From contig NZ_CP073104.1 in NCBI RefSeq assembly GCF_018138145.1, positions 496,001 through 560,000 of the forward strand: a stretch of DNA of 64,000 nt, given 5' to 3'. This DNA comes from Pseudomonas sp. SCA2728.1_7 (GTDB lineage: Bacteria > Pseudomonadota > Gammaproteobacteria > Pseudomonadales > Pseudomonadaceae). The notes under the pieces are model-generated. The model did not search any database. It was not told the DNA's origin and saw nothing but the letters and a program-made list of their open reading frames with translations. The position numbers and the translations under genes are program-made. This document shows positions 1-8,274 of the stretch, one piece after another (position 1 is the stretch's first letter; every line of letters begins with the position of its first letter).

Positions 1-1
1 C

Positions 2-1327
2 CAGACCTCCGGCAACTGTGTGCGCAACATCACCACCGAGGCGTTCGCCGGGGTCGCGGCGGACGAGTTGATCGACCCGCGTCCACTGGCCGAGATTCTG
101 CGGCAGTGGTCGACGATCAATCCGGAATTCCTCTTTCTGCCGCGCAAATTCAAGATTGCCATTTGCTCGGCGAAGCAGGATCGCGCGGCGATCATGATGC
201 ACGACATCGGCCTGTATCTTTACCCCGGTCGCGACGGGCAGATGTTGCTGCGAGTGATCGTCGGCGGAGGTCTGGGGCGCACGCCGATTCTCGGTTTGCA
301 GATTCGTGAAGGCTTGCCCTGGCAGCATTTGCTGTCCTACGTCGAAGCGGTTTTGCGCGTGTACAACCGCCACGGTCGGCGCGACAACAAGTACAAGGCG
401 CGGATCAAGATTCTGGTCAAGGCGTTGGGCATCGAGGCGTTTGCCAAGGAAGTCGAGGAGGAGTGGCAACACCTCAAGGACGGCCCGGCGCAGTTGACCG
501 AGGCCGAATATCAGAGGGTCGCCAGCGCGTTCGTGCCGCCGGTTTATCACACCCTGGCCGACACCGATCTGGACTTCGGCACGCGCCTGGCGGAAAGCCC
601 GGCGTTTGCCCGTTGGGTCGCGCGCAACGTGCAACCGCACAAGGTGCCGGGTTACACCAGTGTGGTGCTGTCGACCAAACCGGGTATGGCTTCGCCACCG
701 GGGGATGTCACCGCTGTGCAGATGCTGGCGGTGGCCGACTGGTCGCAGCGTTTCGGTTTTGGCGAGATTCGTATCGCCCATGAGCAGAACATCGTCCTGC
801 CCGACGTGGCGAAAACCGACCTCTACGCGCTGTGGCAACTGGCGTGCAAACACGATCTGGGCAGTGCCAACGTCGGCCTGCTCACCGACATCATTGCCTG
901 CCCCGGCGGCGATTTCTGTGCGTTGGCCAACGCCAAATCGATCCCGATCGCCCAGGCGATTCAGGCGCGTTTCGATAATCTCGATTACCTGCACGATCTG
1001 GGCGATATCAGCCTGAACATCTCCGGCTGCATGAACGCCTGCGGCCACCACCACATCGGCAATATCGGCATCCTCGGCGTCGATAAGAACGGCAGCGAGT
1101 GGTATCAGATCACCCTCGGTGGCGCCCAAGGTAAAAACAGCGCGTTGGGCAAAGTCATCGGCCCGTCGTTCAGCGCCGCTGAGGTGCCGCAGGTGATCGA
1201 GCGGATCATCGGCACCTTCGTGCGCTATCGCGAGCACGAGGAATTGTTTGTCGATACCGTGGCGCGGATCGGACTGGAGCCGTTCAAGGAGCGGGTCTAT
1301 CCGAAGACGCTGGAGGCCACGGTATGA
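2..1327 (+). CDS. cysI: Sulfite/nitrite reductase hemoprotein, CysI type (5' end outside window)
   Basis: This is the C-terminal part of a siroheme and [4Fe-4S] sulfite/nitrite reductase, which reduces sulfite to sulfide in assimilation. The frame is open from base 2 and reads TSGNCVRNITT at once, a sequence internal to this family, so the start lies left of the window. Two cysteine pairs that bind the cluster and siroheme are visible: ACPGGDFC around 900 and SGCMNACG around 1022-1045. The stop overlaps the next start in an ATGA, so it is translationally coupled to a DUF934 gene, the arrangement of PA1838-PA1837 in P. aeruginosa. Whether sulfite or nitrite is the main substrate cannot be read from this fragment. 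Confidence 0.9.
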   Translation, partial: QTSGNCVRNITTEAFAGVAADELIDPRPLAEILRQWSTINPEFLFLPRKFKIAICSAKQDRAAIMMHDIGLYLYPGRDGQMLLRVIVGGGLGRTPILGLQIREGLPWQHLLSYVEAVLRVYNRHGRRDNKYKARIKILVKALGIEAFAKEVEEEWQHLKDGPAQLTEAEYQRVASAFVPPVYHTLADTDLDFGTRLAESPAFARWVARNVQPHKVPGYTSVVLSTKPGMASPPGDVTAVQMLAVADWSQRFGFGEIRIAHEQNIVLPDVAKTDLYALWQLACKHDLGSANVGLLTDIIACPGGDFCALANAKSIPIAQAIQARFDNLDYLHDLGDISLNISGCMNACGHHHIGNIGILGVDKNGSEWYQITLGGAQGKNSALGKVIGPSFSAAEVPQVIERIIGTFVRYREHEELFVDTVARIGLEPFKERVYPKTLEATV

Positions 1328-1803
1328 ATAATTTGTTGCGGCTGGAGCAGGGTGTCGCGCGGATTGTGACGGACGATCCGTGGACGCTGGTGCGCGAGCC
1401 ATCGACGCCAAGGCCTGATGGTTTGTTGATGCTGCCGCTGACGCATTGGCTGGAATCGCCGTCGACTCACGCGGTGTGGCTCGGCCCGGATGATGAGGTT
1501 GAAAGTCTGGTGCCGTGGTTGGCCTCGTTGCCACTGATCGCGCTGGACTTCCCGAGTTTTCGTGATGGCCGCGCTTACAGCCAGGCGTATCTGCTGCGTA
1601 GCCGTTTCGGCTGGGCAGGGGAGTTGCGCGCGATTGGCGATGTATTGCGCGATCAGCTCAGCCACATGCGCCAGTGCGGGTTCGACAGTTTCGCGGTGCG
1701 CGAGGACAAGTCTGCCGAGGATGCGCTGAAGGGGTTGGCCGGCATGAGCGTGTTGTATGGGCGTTCGGTGATCGAGCCACGTCCGCTGTTCCGTCGGCGC
1801 TGA
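1324..1803 (+). CDS. DUF934 family protein, partner of CysI
   Basis: A 159-residue cytoplasmic protein whose start overlaps the cysI stop by four bases. Its composition and position match the DUF934 family, found next to sulfite reductase in many Proteobacteria and thought to be an accessory factor of sulfite reduction; its chemistry is not established. Visible features are a conserved middle section with FPSFRDGRAYSQAYLLR around residues 78-94, typical of the family, and no signal peptide or membrane segment. Coupling to the reductase is the best evidence for its role. A REP-like palindrome follows directly. Confidence 0.85.
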   Translation: MNNLLRLEQGVARIVTDDPWTLVREPSTPRPDGLLMLPLTHWLESPSTHAVWLGPDDEVESLVPWLASLPLIALDFPSFRDGRAYSQAYLLRSRFGWAGELRAIGDVLRDQLSHMRQCGFDSFAVREDKSAEDALKGLAGMSVLYGRSVIEPRPLFRRR

Positions 1804-1809
1804 CGCTTG

Positions 1810-1893
1810 AAAAGATCGCAGCCTGCGGCAGCTCCTACAGTTGACCTCATGTAGGAGCTGCCGAAGGTTCGGGCCGCGTTCGGACGATCTTTT
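1810..1893. repeat. REP-like palindromic pair (type 2, ggcagctcctac family)
   Basis: Two arms, gcggcagctcctac and gtaggagctgccg, face each other and are flanked by aaaagatcg and its complement cgatctttt. A related pair is at 7279-7383. It lies between the DUF934 gene and the next gene, and may act as an attenuator or mRNA stabiliser, which is inference. Confidence 0.75.
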
Positions 1894-2036
1894 GATCTTC
1901 GATGTACACCGGGGAAACCCCTAGAAACCTGATGAATCGGGCATTTCTCCTTGGGTCAGTGGTGGCCTTTTGGTAGAGTCGCCGTCGCCAGCGGGTTTTC
2001 GGCTGGACGATGGAACCGAAGAAGGGAGTCTGATCA

Positions 2037-3011
2037 GTGAGTCCGGGCAAAAAAATCCTCGGCCTTACAGCGTTGTTGTTAATGGTGACGCTGTGGGCCA
2101 GTTACTTTTATGTATTCAAGGAAAACCGCGACGGCCAACTCGGCGGCGTCGGCGAAAGCACCACGTGGTGCGGCACGCCACCGTCCACGGAAGCGGCGTT
2201 GCTGGGCAAGGACCAGCTGACCTTGCGCGTCACCAACAACCTGCGCGGCGAGTTCATGCTCAGTGGTTCGCTGGTGGTCTCGGAGCGCACCTTCAACCGC
2301 TATGACCTCGCTCGCAACGAATTGCGCCTGCGTCTGGAGCCGTTGCAATGGTCCTACGGCGTCACGCCGATCTTCCTTGAACAGGTCAAGGTGCAGCCGC
2401 TGAGCCGCAACCTGTCGGCCACCAACAAAAGCGCCTATGCCGAACTTGAACCGCGCCCGATCGGTGTGCAGGGTCAGGTCACCGAATTTCCTTTCGACAC
2501 CTATCGCTACGGCTACAAACCGGTGCTTTATTACCTCAAGGGCAGCGAACGCATTGATCTGCGCTTCAAGAACATCACCACGCTGATGGAGATGTCCAAC
2601 ACCTTCACGCCGATCCAGAAGTACAACCGCGTCGACTACATCAACGAGAAAACCTCGATGATTCGTGACGAGGATTACAAGGCTTACGGGCCGCACGAAT
2701 GTGCGTTCAGTGTCGAGCGCAAGGGTTCGTTCAAGGTTGTGGTGTTGTTGCTGCTGTTGGTGCTGTGCCTGCCGTTGTTGCTGGTGTTTTACCGTAATGA
2801 ACCGGGGATCGACTTCCTCGCCACGCTGCTGGGCGCGGCGATCGTACGGGTGCTGCTGATCGGGCCGGTGCAGGATTTCCAGCTGTACAACATCGACTTC
2901 CTGTTGGGCGCGGCGATATTGCTGGTGGGCACGGTGTCGTTGATCAAGGCGATGCACATCAACAGTCGGCGGGAGATGGCGTTGCGTAGTGGTGAGACTT
3001 CATCCTGGTAA
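2037..3011 (+). CDS. Inner-membrane protein of unknown function
   Basis: A 324-residue protein starting at GTG, chosen because a GAAGGGAG ribosome site lies nine bases upstream. Residues about 8-26 form an N-terminal membrane anchor. Residues about 30-225 look like a periplasmic domain rich in beta-strand sequence. Three more hydrophobic segments follow (about 232-252, 260-280 and 288-305) with a short charged tail, so the topology resembles small membrane proteins with one large exported loop. I do not recognise the family with certainty. It stands alone between a REP-like pair and the composite repeat at 3031-3441, so context says little about its job. Confidence 0.75.
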   Translation: MSPGKKILGLTALLLMVTLWASYFYVFKENRDGQLGGVGESTTWCGTPPSTEAALLGKDQLTLRVTNNLRGEFMLSGSLVVSERTFNRYDLARNELRLRLEPLQWSYGVTPIFLEQVKVQPLSRNLSATNKSAYAELEPRPIGVQGQVTEFPFDTYRYGYKPVLYYLKGSERIDLRFKNITTLMEMSNTFTPIQKYNRVDYINEKTSMIRDEDYKAYGPHECAFSVERKGSFKVVVLLLLLVLCLPLLLVFYRNEPGIDFLATLLGAAIVRVLLIGPVQDFQLYNIDFLLGAAILLVGTVSLIKAMHINSRREMALRSGETSSW

Positions 3012-3742
3012 TCGGGTGAACCCTTAGAAGCCCCTCACCCTAACCCTCTCCCGGAGGGAGAGGGGACTGACCGAGGTGTCTGTCGTCCTGCACCGACGTG
3101 GAAGATCGAGTCGATTATGGATTCAAAGCCAACCGGTCACGTCTGTGTATCTCTCGAATCTCCCCCGATCGGTCCCCTCTATCTACCTCTGAGAGAGGGG
3201 ACTGACCGAGTTGGATGTCGTCCTGCACCGACGTGAAAGGCCGAGTCGATTATGGATTCAAAGCCAATCAGTCTCCTCTATCTACCTCTGAAAGAGGGGA
3301 CTGACCGAGTTGGCTGTCGTCCTGCACCGACATGAAAGACCGAGTCGATTATGGATTCAAAGCCTATCGCTCAAGTCGGCGGAATTCTTGAATATCCCCC
3401 AATCGGTCCCCTCTACCTCTGGGAGAGGGCTAGGGTGAGGGAAGACAATTTCCAGCCGGTCACTTAAGCGCCGGATCGCCCATGTTCATCTTCTTCCAGC
3501 CCTGCAACAGCATCTGCAGCGTTCTGGCTCAGATTGCTCCAATGCAGCGGATTCTTGAAGTTCACAAATGGCCAAGAGCTCGATGCAGCGTTGCCGGATG
3601 CTCGACGTCTTTCAAATGACGCTTGTGATCCGCCGCGCAGCGTTGCGTGAATATTGTGCTTTGCAATCGCAATTACTGAGGTTTTAGCTATACCTGTAAC
3701 TCCCCCGGGCGAAGTTTTCGGCCTTCTGACAGGAGTTACAGC
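3012..3742. other. Long intergenic region, mostly repeat
   Basis: The first 430 bases are the composite repeat at 3031-3441. Bases 3460-3569 may hold a decayed minus-strand coding remnant: one frame ends GWKKMNMGDPALK then stop, but it is interrupted upstream and could be chance. Bases 3661-3694 contain ttgcaa and, about 20 bases on, gctatac, a plausible promoter for the lipoprotein gene, possibly of RpoS type because of the ctatac core. No intact gene is seen. Confidence 0.6.
3031..3441. repeat. Composite intergenic repeat, copy A
   Basis: It begins cccctcaccctaaccctctc and ends gagagggctagggtgaggg, near-perfect terminal inverted repeats of about 20 bases. Inside are three diverged direct units starting near 3056, 3191 and 3290. 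Each carries gaggggactgaccgag, then gtcgtcctgcaccgac, then cgagtcgattatggattc. A second element with the same ends and the same internal motif in opposite orientation is at 23731-24014. No coding capacity is seen. Confidence 0.85.
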
Positions 3743-4417
3743 ATGAAGCTAGCAGTGATGATGGGCACACTGTGTTTTGCCACCCTCGCAGTGGTAGGTT
3801 GTTCCAGCAAAACCGTCGACCCGAAAGAGTACTCCGGCTTCCTCAAGGACTACAGCCAGCTCAAGGAGGCCAAATCGCCGTCCGGTGCCGAGGTCATGCG
3901 CTGGATCGATCCGAAGGTCGACGTCAGGAAATTCACCAGCGTTTATATCGAGCCAACCCAGCTCTACCCGAAACCGCAACCGACCGCGAAGATCTCCCAG
4001 CAAACCCTCAATGGCATCACTTCCTACTACGATCAGGCGCTCAAGCGTGAAATCGGCAAAGACTTGCCGTTGGCGACCGGCCCAGGCCCTGGCGTGATTG
4101 TGGTGCGTGCGGCAATCACCGCCGTGAGCAGCTCCACCGAAGGACTGCACGCTTACGAGGTGATTCCGATTGCGTTGGTTGCCGCTGCGGTCAGCACCGC
4201 CAGCGGTATTCGCGATCAGGAAACTACGTTGGCCACCGAAGCGGTGTTCCTCGATGGCGCGAATAACAAGGTCGTCGCGCAAGTGGTGCGCAAAGGCACC
4301 GGCAAGCCACTGGAAAATGATTCGCAGGCAATGAGCACTAACGACGTCAAACCCGTCATTGATGGCTGGGCCTCAGACCTGCGTCAGTCGTATCTGAAGC
4401 TCAAGAAAGCCAAGTAA
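3743..4417 (+). CDS. DUF3313 family lipoprotein
   Basis: A 224-residue predicted lipoprotein. The signal peptide ends in the lipobox VVGC with the lipidated Cys at residue 20; Ser follows at +2, so outer-membrane sorting is expected. The mature part matches the DUF3313 family: an early RWIDP segment near residue 54, then a YIEPTQLYP strand near 70, and a region around 120-160 with an alanine-rich hydrophobic stretch. Function is unknown in the family. It has its own upstream region with a clear ribosome site (caggag) and is followed by a terminator hairpin, so it is probably monocistronic. Confidence 0.85.
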   Translation: MKLAVMMGTLCFATLAVVGCSSKTVDPKEYSGFLKDYSQLKEAKSPSGAEVMRWIDPKVDVRKFTSVYIEPTQLYPKPQPTAKISQQTLNGITSYYDQALKREIGKDLPLATGPGPGVIVVRAAITAVSSSTEGLHAYEVIPIALVAAAVSTASGIRDQETTLATEAVFLDGANNKVVAQVVRKGTGKPLENDSQAMSTNDVKPVIDGWASDLRQSYLKLKKAK

Positions 4418-4423
4418 GCGCAC

Positions 4424-4457
4424 CAGGCCGGATTGTCCGCGAGGACCGTCCGGCCTG
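4424..4457. terminator. Bidirectional hairpin terminator
   Basis: A strong stem (caggccgga pairing with tccggcctg) lies between the convergent lipoprotein and DUF3829 genes. No long T-run follows, so it is called from stem strength and position. Confidence 0.6.
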
Positions 4458-4466
4458 TGCACACCC

Positions 4467-5462
4467 TCAGAAATTGGCGCGTGCCTGACGGTTGTAATGG
4501 CTGAGCAGGGCGTCGTAGCCACGGGTGACAGCGTAGTAATCGTCGCTCAAGCGTTGCGGTTCGGCGTGGTTCTGCCAGTCCTTGTGCAGGGTGTTCAGCG
4601 CGTCGAGATAGTGCTGCGCAGGCTCACGTATGTGTCGCCACAGCTCGCGCGCATCATCGTCTTTGTTACGAAAACCAGGCTCACGCGGGCCGATGAAAGG
4701 CCCACTGCGATTCCACGCCTGTTGCAGATCAGCGGTGGTTTCGGCCACGGCTTGTGGGGTTAGAGTACGGTGCTTCATCCCGTCTTCCAGCCGCTCCAAG
4801 GTCTCCCGGGCCTGAATCATGTACGCCAGCAGCGACCAGTGGATCTCCTTGCCTACGCGTTCCTCAAGGAGCTTGAGCTGTTTGGGTCGCTGCGCGATGT
4901 CCAGTGGCAGCAGTTCATCCCTCAAGGCAGTCGATGCGCTGATATAGGCATTGCTGGCGGTCTGAATTTGCGCAAGCAGCTGCAGTGTCTGGTTGAACGG
5001 GACGACAAAGAAGCTCGCACTTTTATCGAGTCGAGTCGGTGGCGAAATCACCGATGCCCACTTCAGTGCTTGCGCGTAGTCACGGACTTTCTGCGACAGC
5101 GCTGGCTGGTAGGCCAGCAGCTCGAGCTTTTCGTTGATATCCCGCAGGCAGGTATCCTCCTGGATGTCACGCACAGTGAACGCATCGCTGTTATCGAAAT
5201 CCTGTGGCTCGGAAATATACTTTCCGAACGCATCACTGGTTGGCCGCTGATGTTGGTTTTTGTCGTAGGCGTTGCGCCAGTGCACATCGACACGGTTGAC
5301 GCAGGCGATGATCGGGCTCAACGCGTTGGCCTGCGCGGTCACGGGGGATTCGCGCTGATCAAGCCACAGGTCGAGCTTCAGGAACGGTCGGGTCGCGCTC
5401 GCCAACCCCATCACCACCAGCACCACCACGACGCCGCTGACAAACATGAATCTTGAGGTCAT
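4467..5462 (-). CDS. DUF3829-type protein with N-terminal membrane anchor
   Basis: A 331-residue protein. The start MTSRFMF is chosen because its ATG overlaps the stop of the upstream J-domain gene in an ATGA; an in-frame extension of eight codons inside the upstream gene is less likely. Residues about 5-24 are hydrophobic (signal anchor or uncleaved signal). The rest is soluble, mostly helical and charged, like the DUF3829/YiiG family, whose members are periplasmic or lipoproteins of unknown function. There is no lipobox Cys here. Coupling to a J-domain membrane protein suggests the two act together at the envelope, which is inference. Confidence 0.75.
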   Translation of the reverse strand: MTSRFMFVSGVVVVLVVMGLASATRPFLKLDLWLDQRESPVTAQANALSPIIACVNRVDVHWRNAYDKNQHQRPTSDAFGKYISEPQDFDNSDAFTVRDIQEDTCLRDINEKLELLAYQPALSQKVRDYAQALKWASVISPPTRLDKSASFFVVPFNQTLQLLAQIQTASNAYISASTALRDELLPLDIAQRPKQLKLLEERVGKEIHWSLLAYMIQARETLERLEDGMKHRTLTPQAVAETTADLQQAWNRSGPFIGPREPGFRNKDDDARELWRHIREPAQHYLDALNTLHKDWQNHAEPQRLSDDYYAVTRGYDALLSHYNRQARANF

Positions 5463-7087
5463 GGTCGTGCCTCCGCCGGATACCACTGTTCACGGGTGGC
5501 CGGAGCGCCGCAATCGAAAGAACTCGCCGGCAACCGGCTACACAAACGCTCGGCCCAGGGTTGCAGGCCTTGATTGCGATTGACCGTGCCTTGGCTGGCG
5601 GCCACTTTGAACACGCCCAGCACCAGCACCAGGGCGACAACCCCGAGTAGCGTCAGGCCGATCTTCACCGCTAGGTTGGTCTTTTCCCAGGACGTGTGTG
5701 GCTTGACCTGACGGCGACGGATCAAACCCACGCTGGCAAGCGTGGCCGCATAGACGACGCCAGCAATGGGGCCGAAAAACCAAGTGAGCCCGGCCACCAT
5801 CAATGCGCAGGGAATCAGATCGCGCAGTACGCCGAACGGCGCAGCGTCCTTGGCGAAACCCGGCCACAACCGTGCGCTGAGGCGGTCATCCAGCAGCCAA
5901 TGGGTGTGCGCCAATTCGTGAGTCAGCCAGTTGATGCCCGCAGCGATCACGCCAAACACGATCGTTGAAGTCATGACGATATTGATCAGCCCGGTGACGC
6001 GCAGCCCCAGCGGGATGAAATGAGTAAACGCACCGATCAGACAGGCCAGCACCACACCAGCGTAGGTCGGCCATTCGCCGCGTTTCAGTTCCCAGTCGCG
6101 CCAGAAGAACGCGGTGCCACCGGGCAACTCAGCGCAGACTTTCGGATGATTGGCGTACAGCGCCGAACTCAAATGTCGGCAATGCTCCCAATCTTTCTCA
6201 CGCAGGCGCCGAGCCAATGCGCGACGCTGGCTGAACGGGCCGCTGCCGAGCAACAGGCGCGCGGCGCGGTGTTCGGCAGTGGCGGGCGGCTCTTGCGCGA
6301 GTTGACGCTGTTGCGCGATAAAAATCGGTGCCTCATGGCGCGCGGTCAGACGCTTCCATTCATCTTGCGGGCAACGGTTGGAAGGGCCGGAATGCCAGCC
6401 CTGGCCCGCACAAACCTGCTCGAAAACAGCGCAGGACCAGTATTCGCTGTCCAGCAGCAATCGACTGAGGAACAGGTTGAACCACCGTCGGTGTACTTCA
6501 GCGTCAAGCCAGAGGCATTGCGCGCACTGTGCGTAGGCCTGCAAAAAGGTCGCACTGTCCTCACGTTCGAGGGCATCCCGCAGCGGTCGAGTAATGCGTT
6601 CGCGCTGCTGATCGAGCAAATGTTCGATGGATTCCTCGTCCAGTTCCAGGCGCTGCCAGGCACTGAACCAGTGATAGGTCTGCACCGCCCAATCGACCAT
6701 CAGCGCCGATGTTTGCGGGTTCTCGATGCAATGCTGCAGCAGGGTCTCTTCGAGGATATGCGCGCAACCCTGCTCAACGGCGAGGGCATGGCGCTGTTGC
6801 AACTGCGCAAGGCTGGTGCCGTGCAGCGAGCGAGTTGCCTGTTGCAAGGCATCGACTTCAACCACGGTCAGGCCGGTCAAGTCCCAAGTGTCGTCCTGCG
6901 CTTCGTTGTCTTCGTTGGCCTGCGCCCATTCCTTGTAATTCAGGGCTTGCTCGTAGGCGTCACGCAGGCGCTGGAAGCCCTCGGCGTCTTCGTCCGGACG
7001 GGTCTGTTTGAGCAGGGCAGCGTATTGGCGTTTGATACTGCGCGTATCGGCGTCGGCCGTGAGGCCAAGGACGGTCCAGCAACTCAT
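5459..7087 (-). CDS. J-domain-like membrane protein with an altered HPD motif
   Basis: A 542-residue protein; the start MSCWTVLGL is where the J-like domain begins, and the 47-codon upstream extension looks non-coding. Residues 1-50 resemble a J domain, WTVLGL then IKRQYAALLKQ then GFQRLRDAYEQAL, but the HPD tripeptide that activates Hsp70 reads RPD (residues 30-32). A long helical middle follows. The C-terminal third has about four membrane segments, with WPTYAGVVLACLIGAF and IVMTSTIVFGVIAAGI as the first two, and a short final domain. The downstream DUF3829 gene overlaps by four bases. Related J-domain/membrane proteins are common in Pseudomonas but uncharacterised; a role independent of DnaK activation is possible. 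Confidence 0.8.
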   Translation of the reverse strand: MSCWTVLGLTADADTRSIKRQYAALLKQTRPDEDAEGFQRLRDAYEQALNYKEWAQANEDNEAQDDTWDLTGLTVVEVDALQQATRSLHGTSLAQLQQRHALAVEQGCAHILEETLLQHCIENPQTSALMVDWAVQTYHWFSAWQRLELDEESIEHLLDQQRERITRPLRDALEREDSATFLQAYAQCAQCLWLDAEVHRRWFNLFLSRLLLDSEYWSCAVFEQVCAGQGWHSGPSNRCPQDEWKRLTARHEAPIFIAQQRQLAQEPPATAEHRAARLLLGSGPFSQRRALARRLREKDWEHCRHLSSALYANHPKVCAELPGGTAFFWRDWELKRGEWPTYAGVVLACLIGAFTHFIPLGLRVTGLINIVMTSTIVFGVIAAGINWLTHELAHTHWLLDDRLSARLWPGFAKDAAPFGVLRDLIPCALMVAGLTWFFGPIAGVVYAATLASVGLIRRRQVKPHTSWEKTNLAVKIGLTLLGVVALVLVLGVFKVAASQGTVNRNQGLQPWAERLCSRLPASSFDCGAPATREQWYPAEARP

Positions 7088-7187
7088 TGCGTGTACAACT
7101 CCATGAAAACCTGCGACGCGGTCCAGTGATGGCACTTTGATTTTGCGCACCCTACCTGTTTCGCGTCGAAAAGTCCTCAGCCGTGGT

Positions 7188-7278
7188 TTATTTGCCGACG
7201 AACCAGCGGAAATACGGGTTGCCGCCATCGCCGCGCATCACCCGCCAACTGACCTTGCAAGGGGACGGCGCAGTGGCG
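7188..7278 (-). pseudogene. Possible 3' remnant of a gene cut by a REP pair
   Basis: On the minus strand this stretch reads a protein-like C-terminus, CKVSWRVMRGDGGNPYFR then WFVGK and a stop, with no start codon. The reading breaks off exactly where the REP-like pair at 7279 begins. I infer a decayed gene end; the parent family is not recognised, and chance coding is possible. Confidence 0.35.
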
Positions 7279-7383
7279 ACAGGAGCTGTCGAATGAAACG
7301 AGGCTGCGATCTTTTGATCGTGTTTTTTAAATGCAAAATCAAAAGATCGTCCGATCGCGGCCCGAGCCTTCGGCAGCTCCTAC
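7279..7383. repeat. REP-like pair (type 2, ggcagctcctac family)
   Basis: The left arm, aggagctgtcgaatgaaacg, leads into gctgcgatcttttgatcg. The right arm is caaaagatcgtccgatcgcg followed by cttcggcagctcctac. It is the same family as 1810-1893, with a longer AT-rich centre. It sits in the 640-base gap between the J-domain gene and the DUF6124 gene. Confidence 0.7.
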
Positions 7384-7460
7384 CTGTGCGTATTTCAATT
7401 CGGGATGTTTAAACATTGTTTTGAATTTGCGGAACGTTCCCACAAGGTTTTCAGGTTGTC

Positions 7461-7729
7461 CGTCGGACGTCGGGGCTCTAGCCTGTGTTCGTCGCTGCCA
7501 AATCAGCGACCGGGACTGGAAACCCCGACGGGTATTAGTGGCGCGTACACGCTTTTCATAACGTATCCTTGCGCACTTCGAATGTGTGCACTCCGTTATG
7601 GCGGCTGTGCGCGGGAGACCTTCGGGTCGACCGGGTCGCCGCTGCCCGGGTTTCCAACCTGCGTACAGCTGCCACCTCTTCGTCCGGAAACCGAATGGGG
7701 CAGCTCCAACTTTCCAGTGGAGTTACACC
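7461..7729 (+). promoter_or_regulatory. Structured 5' leader of the DUF6124 gene
   Basis: About 270 bases before the ATG are rich in nested hairpins. A closing stem cgtcgggg (7468-7475) / ccccgacg (7523-7530) encloses gtcgctg (7491) / cagcgac (7504). A further stem is ccggg (7631) / cccgg (7645). A last stem agctgcc (7667) / ggcagct (7699) contains ttcg / cgaa with GGA in its loop (7686), just before the ribosome site agtggagt. Two forward frames also stay open through it, one in frame with the gene. I infer a cis-regulatory RNA, possibly a target of RsmA/CsrA-type proteins because of the looped GGA. Confidence 0.5.
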
Positions 7730-8098
7730 ATGAAAAAACCAACACCCAATCCCCCAGAATCAGACGCCGACAGCACATCCCCCTACGCCTCAGTCGACAG
7801 TAAAAAACTCCACGAAGCCGCCGACCGCGCCCTCGACTACTACCTCAATCCCGCCGCAGGCATCATGTCCAGCGTCAACGAGCCGGAACCCATGTACCTC
7901 GCCAATCCCAGGTACAACACCGAATCCCTGCTCGCCAACGCCAGCGAAACCCTCGGCTCGGCCAGCGAGATGCTGATCAACTTCGCCGCCTCGCTGGAAA
8001 CCTCGCAGCGCAAGACTGCACTGGGGATCGCACAGGTTGTCATGTTGGGAGAACTGGCGGTGAATCAAGCCTTGGATCACGTCGAACTCAAGAGCTGA
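7730..8098 (+). CDS. DUF6124 family small protein
   Basis: A 122-residue soluble protein. It begins with a proline/serine-rich tail, then SKKLHEAADRALDYYLNP (about residues 24-41) and ends with helices containing LLANASETLGSASEML and GELAVNQALDHVE. This pattern is that of a small Pseudomonas-restricted family (DUF6124, close to DUF3077) of unknown function, usually present in several copies per genome. The start chosen has aagtt-type spacing from agtggagt. An in-frame extension reaches back to 7586 without a stop, but it overlaps the structured leader and is judged non-coding. A BOX-like repeat follows. Confidence 0.8.
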   Translation: MKKPTPNPPESDADSTSPYASVDSKKLHEAADRALDYYLNPAAGIMSSVNEPEPMYLANPRYNTESLLANASETLGSASEMLINFAASLETSQRKTALGIAQVVMLGELAVNQALDHVELKS

Positions 8099-8109
8099 TC
8101 TCTCTTGAA

Positions 8110-8223
8110 TGATCGTTCCCACGCGCAGCAAAGGAATGCAGCCCATGACGCTCTGCGTCAAATTCGCGAACTGGAACGCGGAGCGTCCCTTGAGGCATTC
8201 CCACCCAGAGCGTGGGAATGATC
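8110..8223. repeat. BOX-like palindromic repeat
   Basis: It begins gatcgttcccacg and ends gcgtgggaatgatca, with inner gacgctctgcgtc and gaacgcggagcgtccc segments that are also palindromic. It is a different family from the REP elements and lies between the convergent DUF6124 and YciI genes, where it could act as a terminator. Confidence 0.7.
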
Positions 8224-8274
8224 AAGATCCGCTCTACGCCCGAGTGATCGATTCTGTAGCTGTCGAGTGCCGGT

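Noticed and set aside
2079..2957. A long open frame antisense to the membrane protein gene
   Set aside because: It is Gln/His/Arg-rich with no domain signature and mirrors the codon pattern of the plus-strand gene.
3460..3569. A decayed minus-strand gene before the lipoprotein
   Set aside because: The protein-like end is too short and is broken by frame changes, so it is described only as part of the intergenic region.
7586..7729. An N-terminal extension of the DUF6124 protein
   Set aside because: It lies within the structured leader and lacks a ribosome site; the ATG at 7730 has one and starts at the family core.
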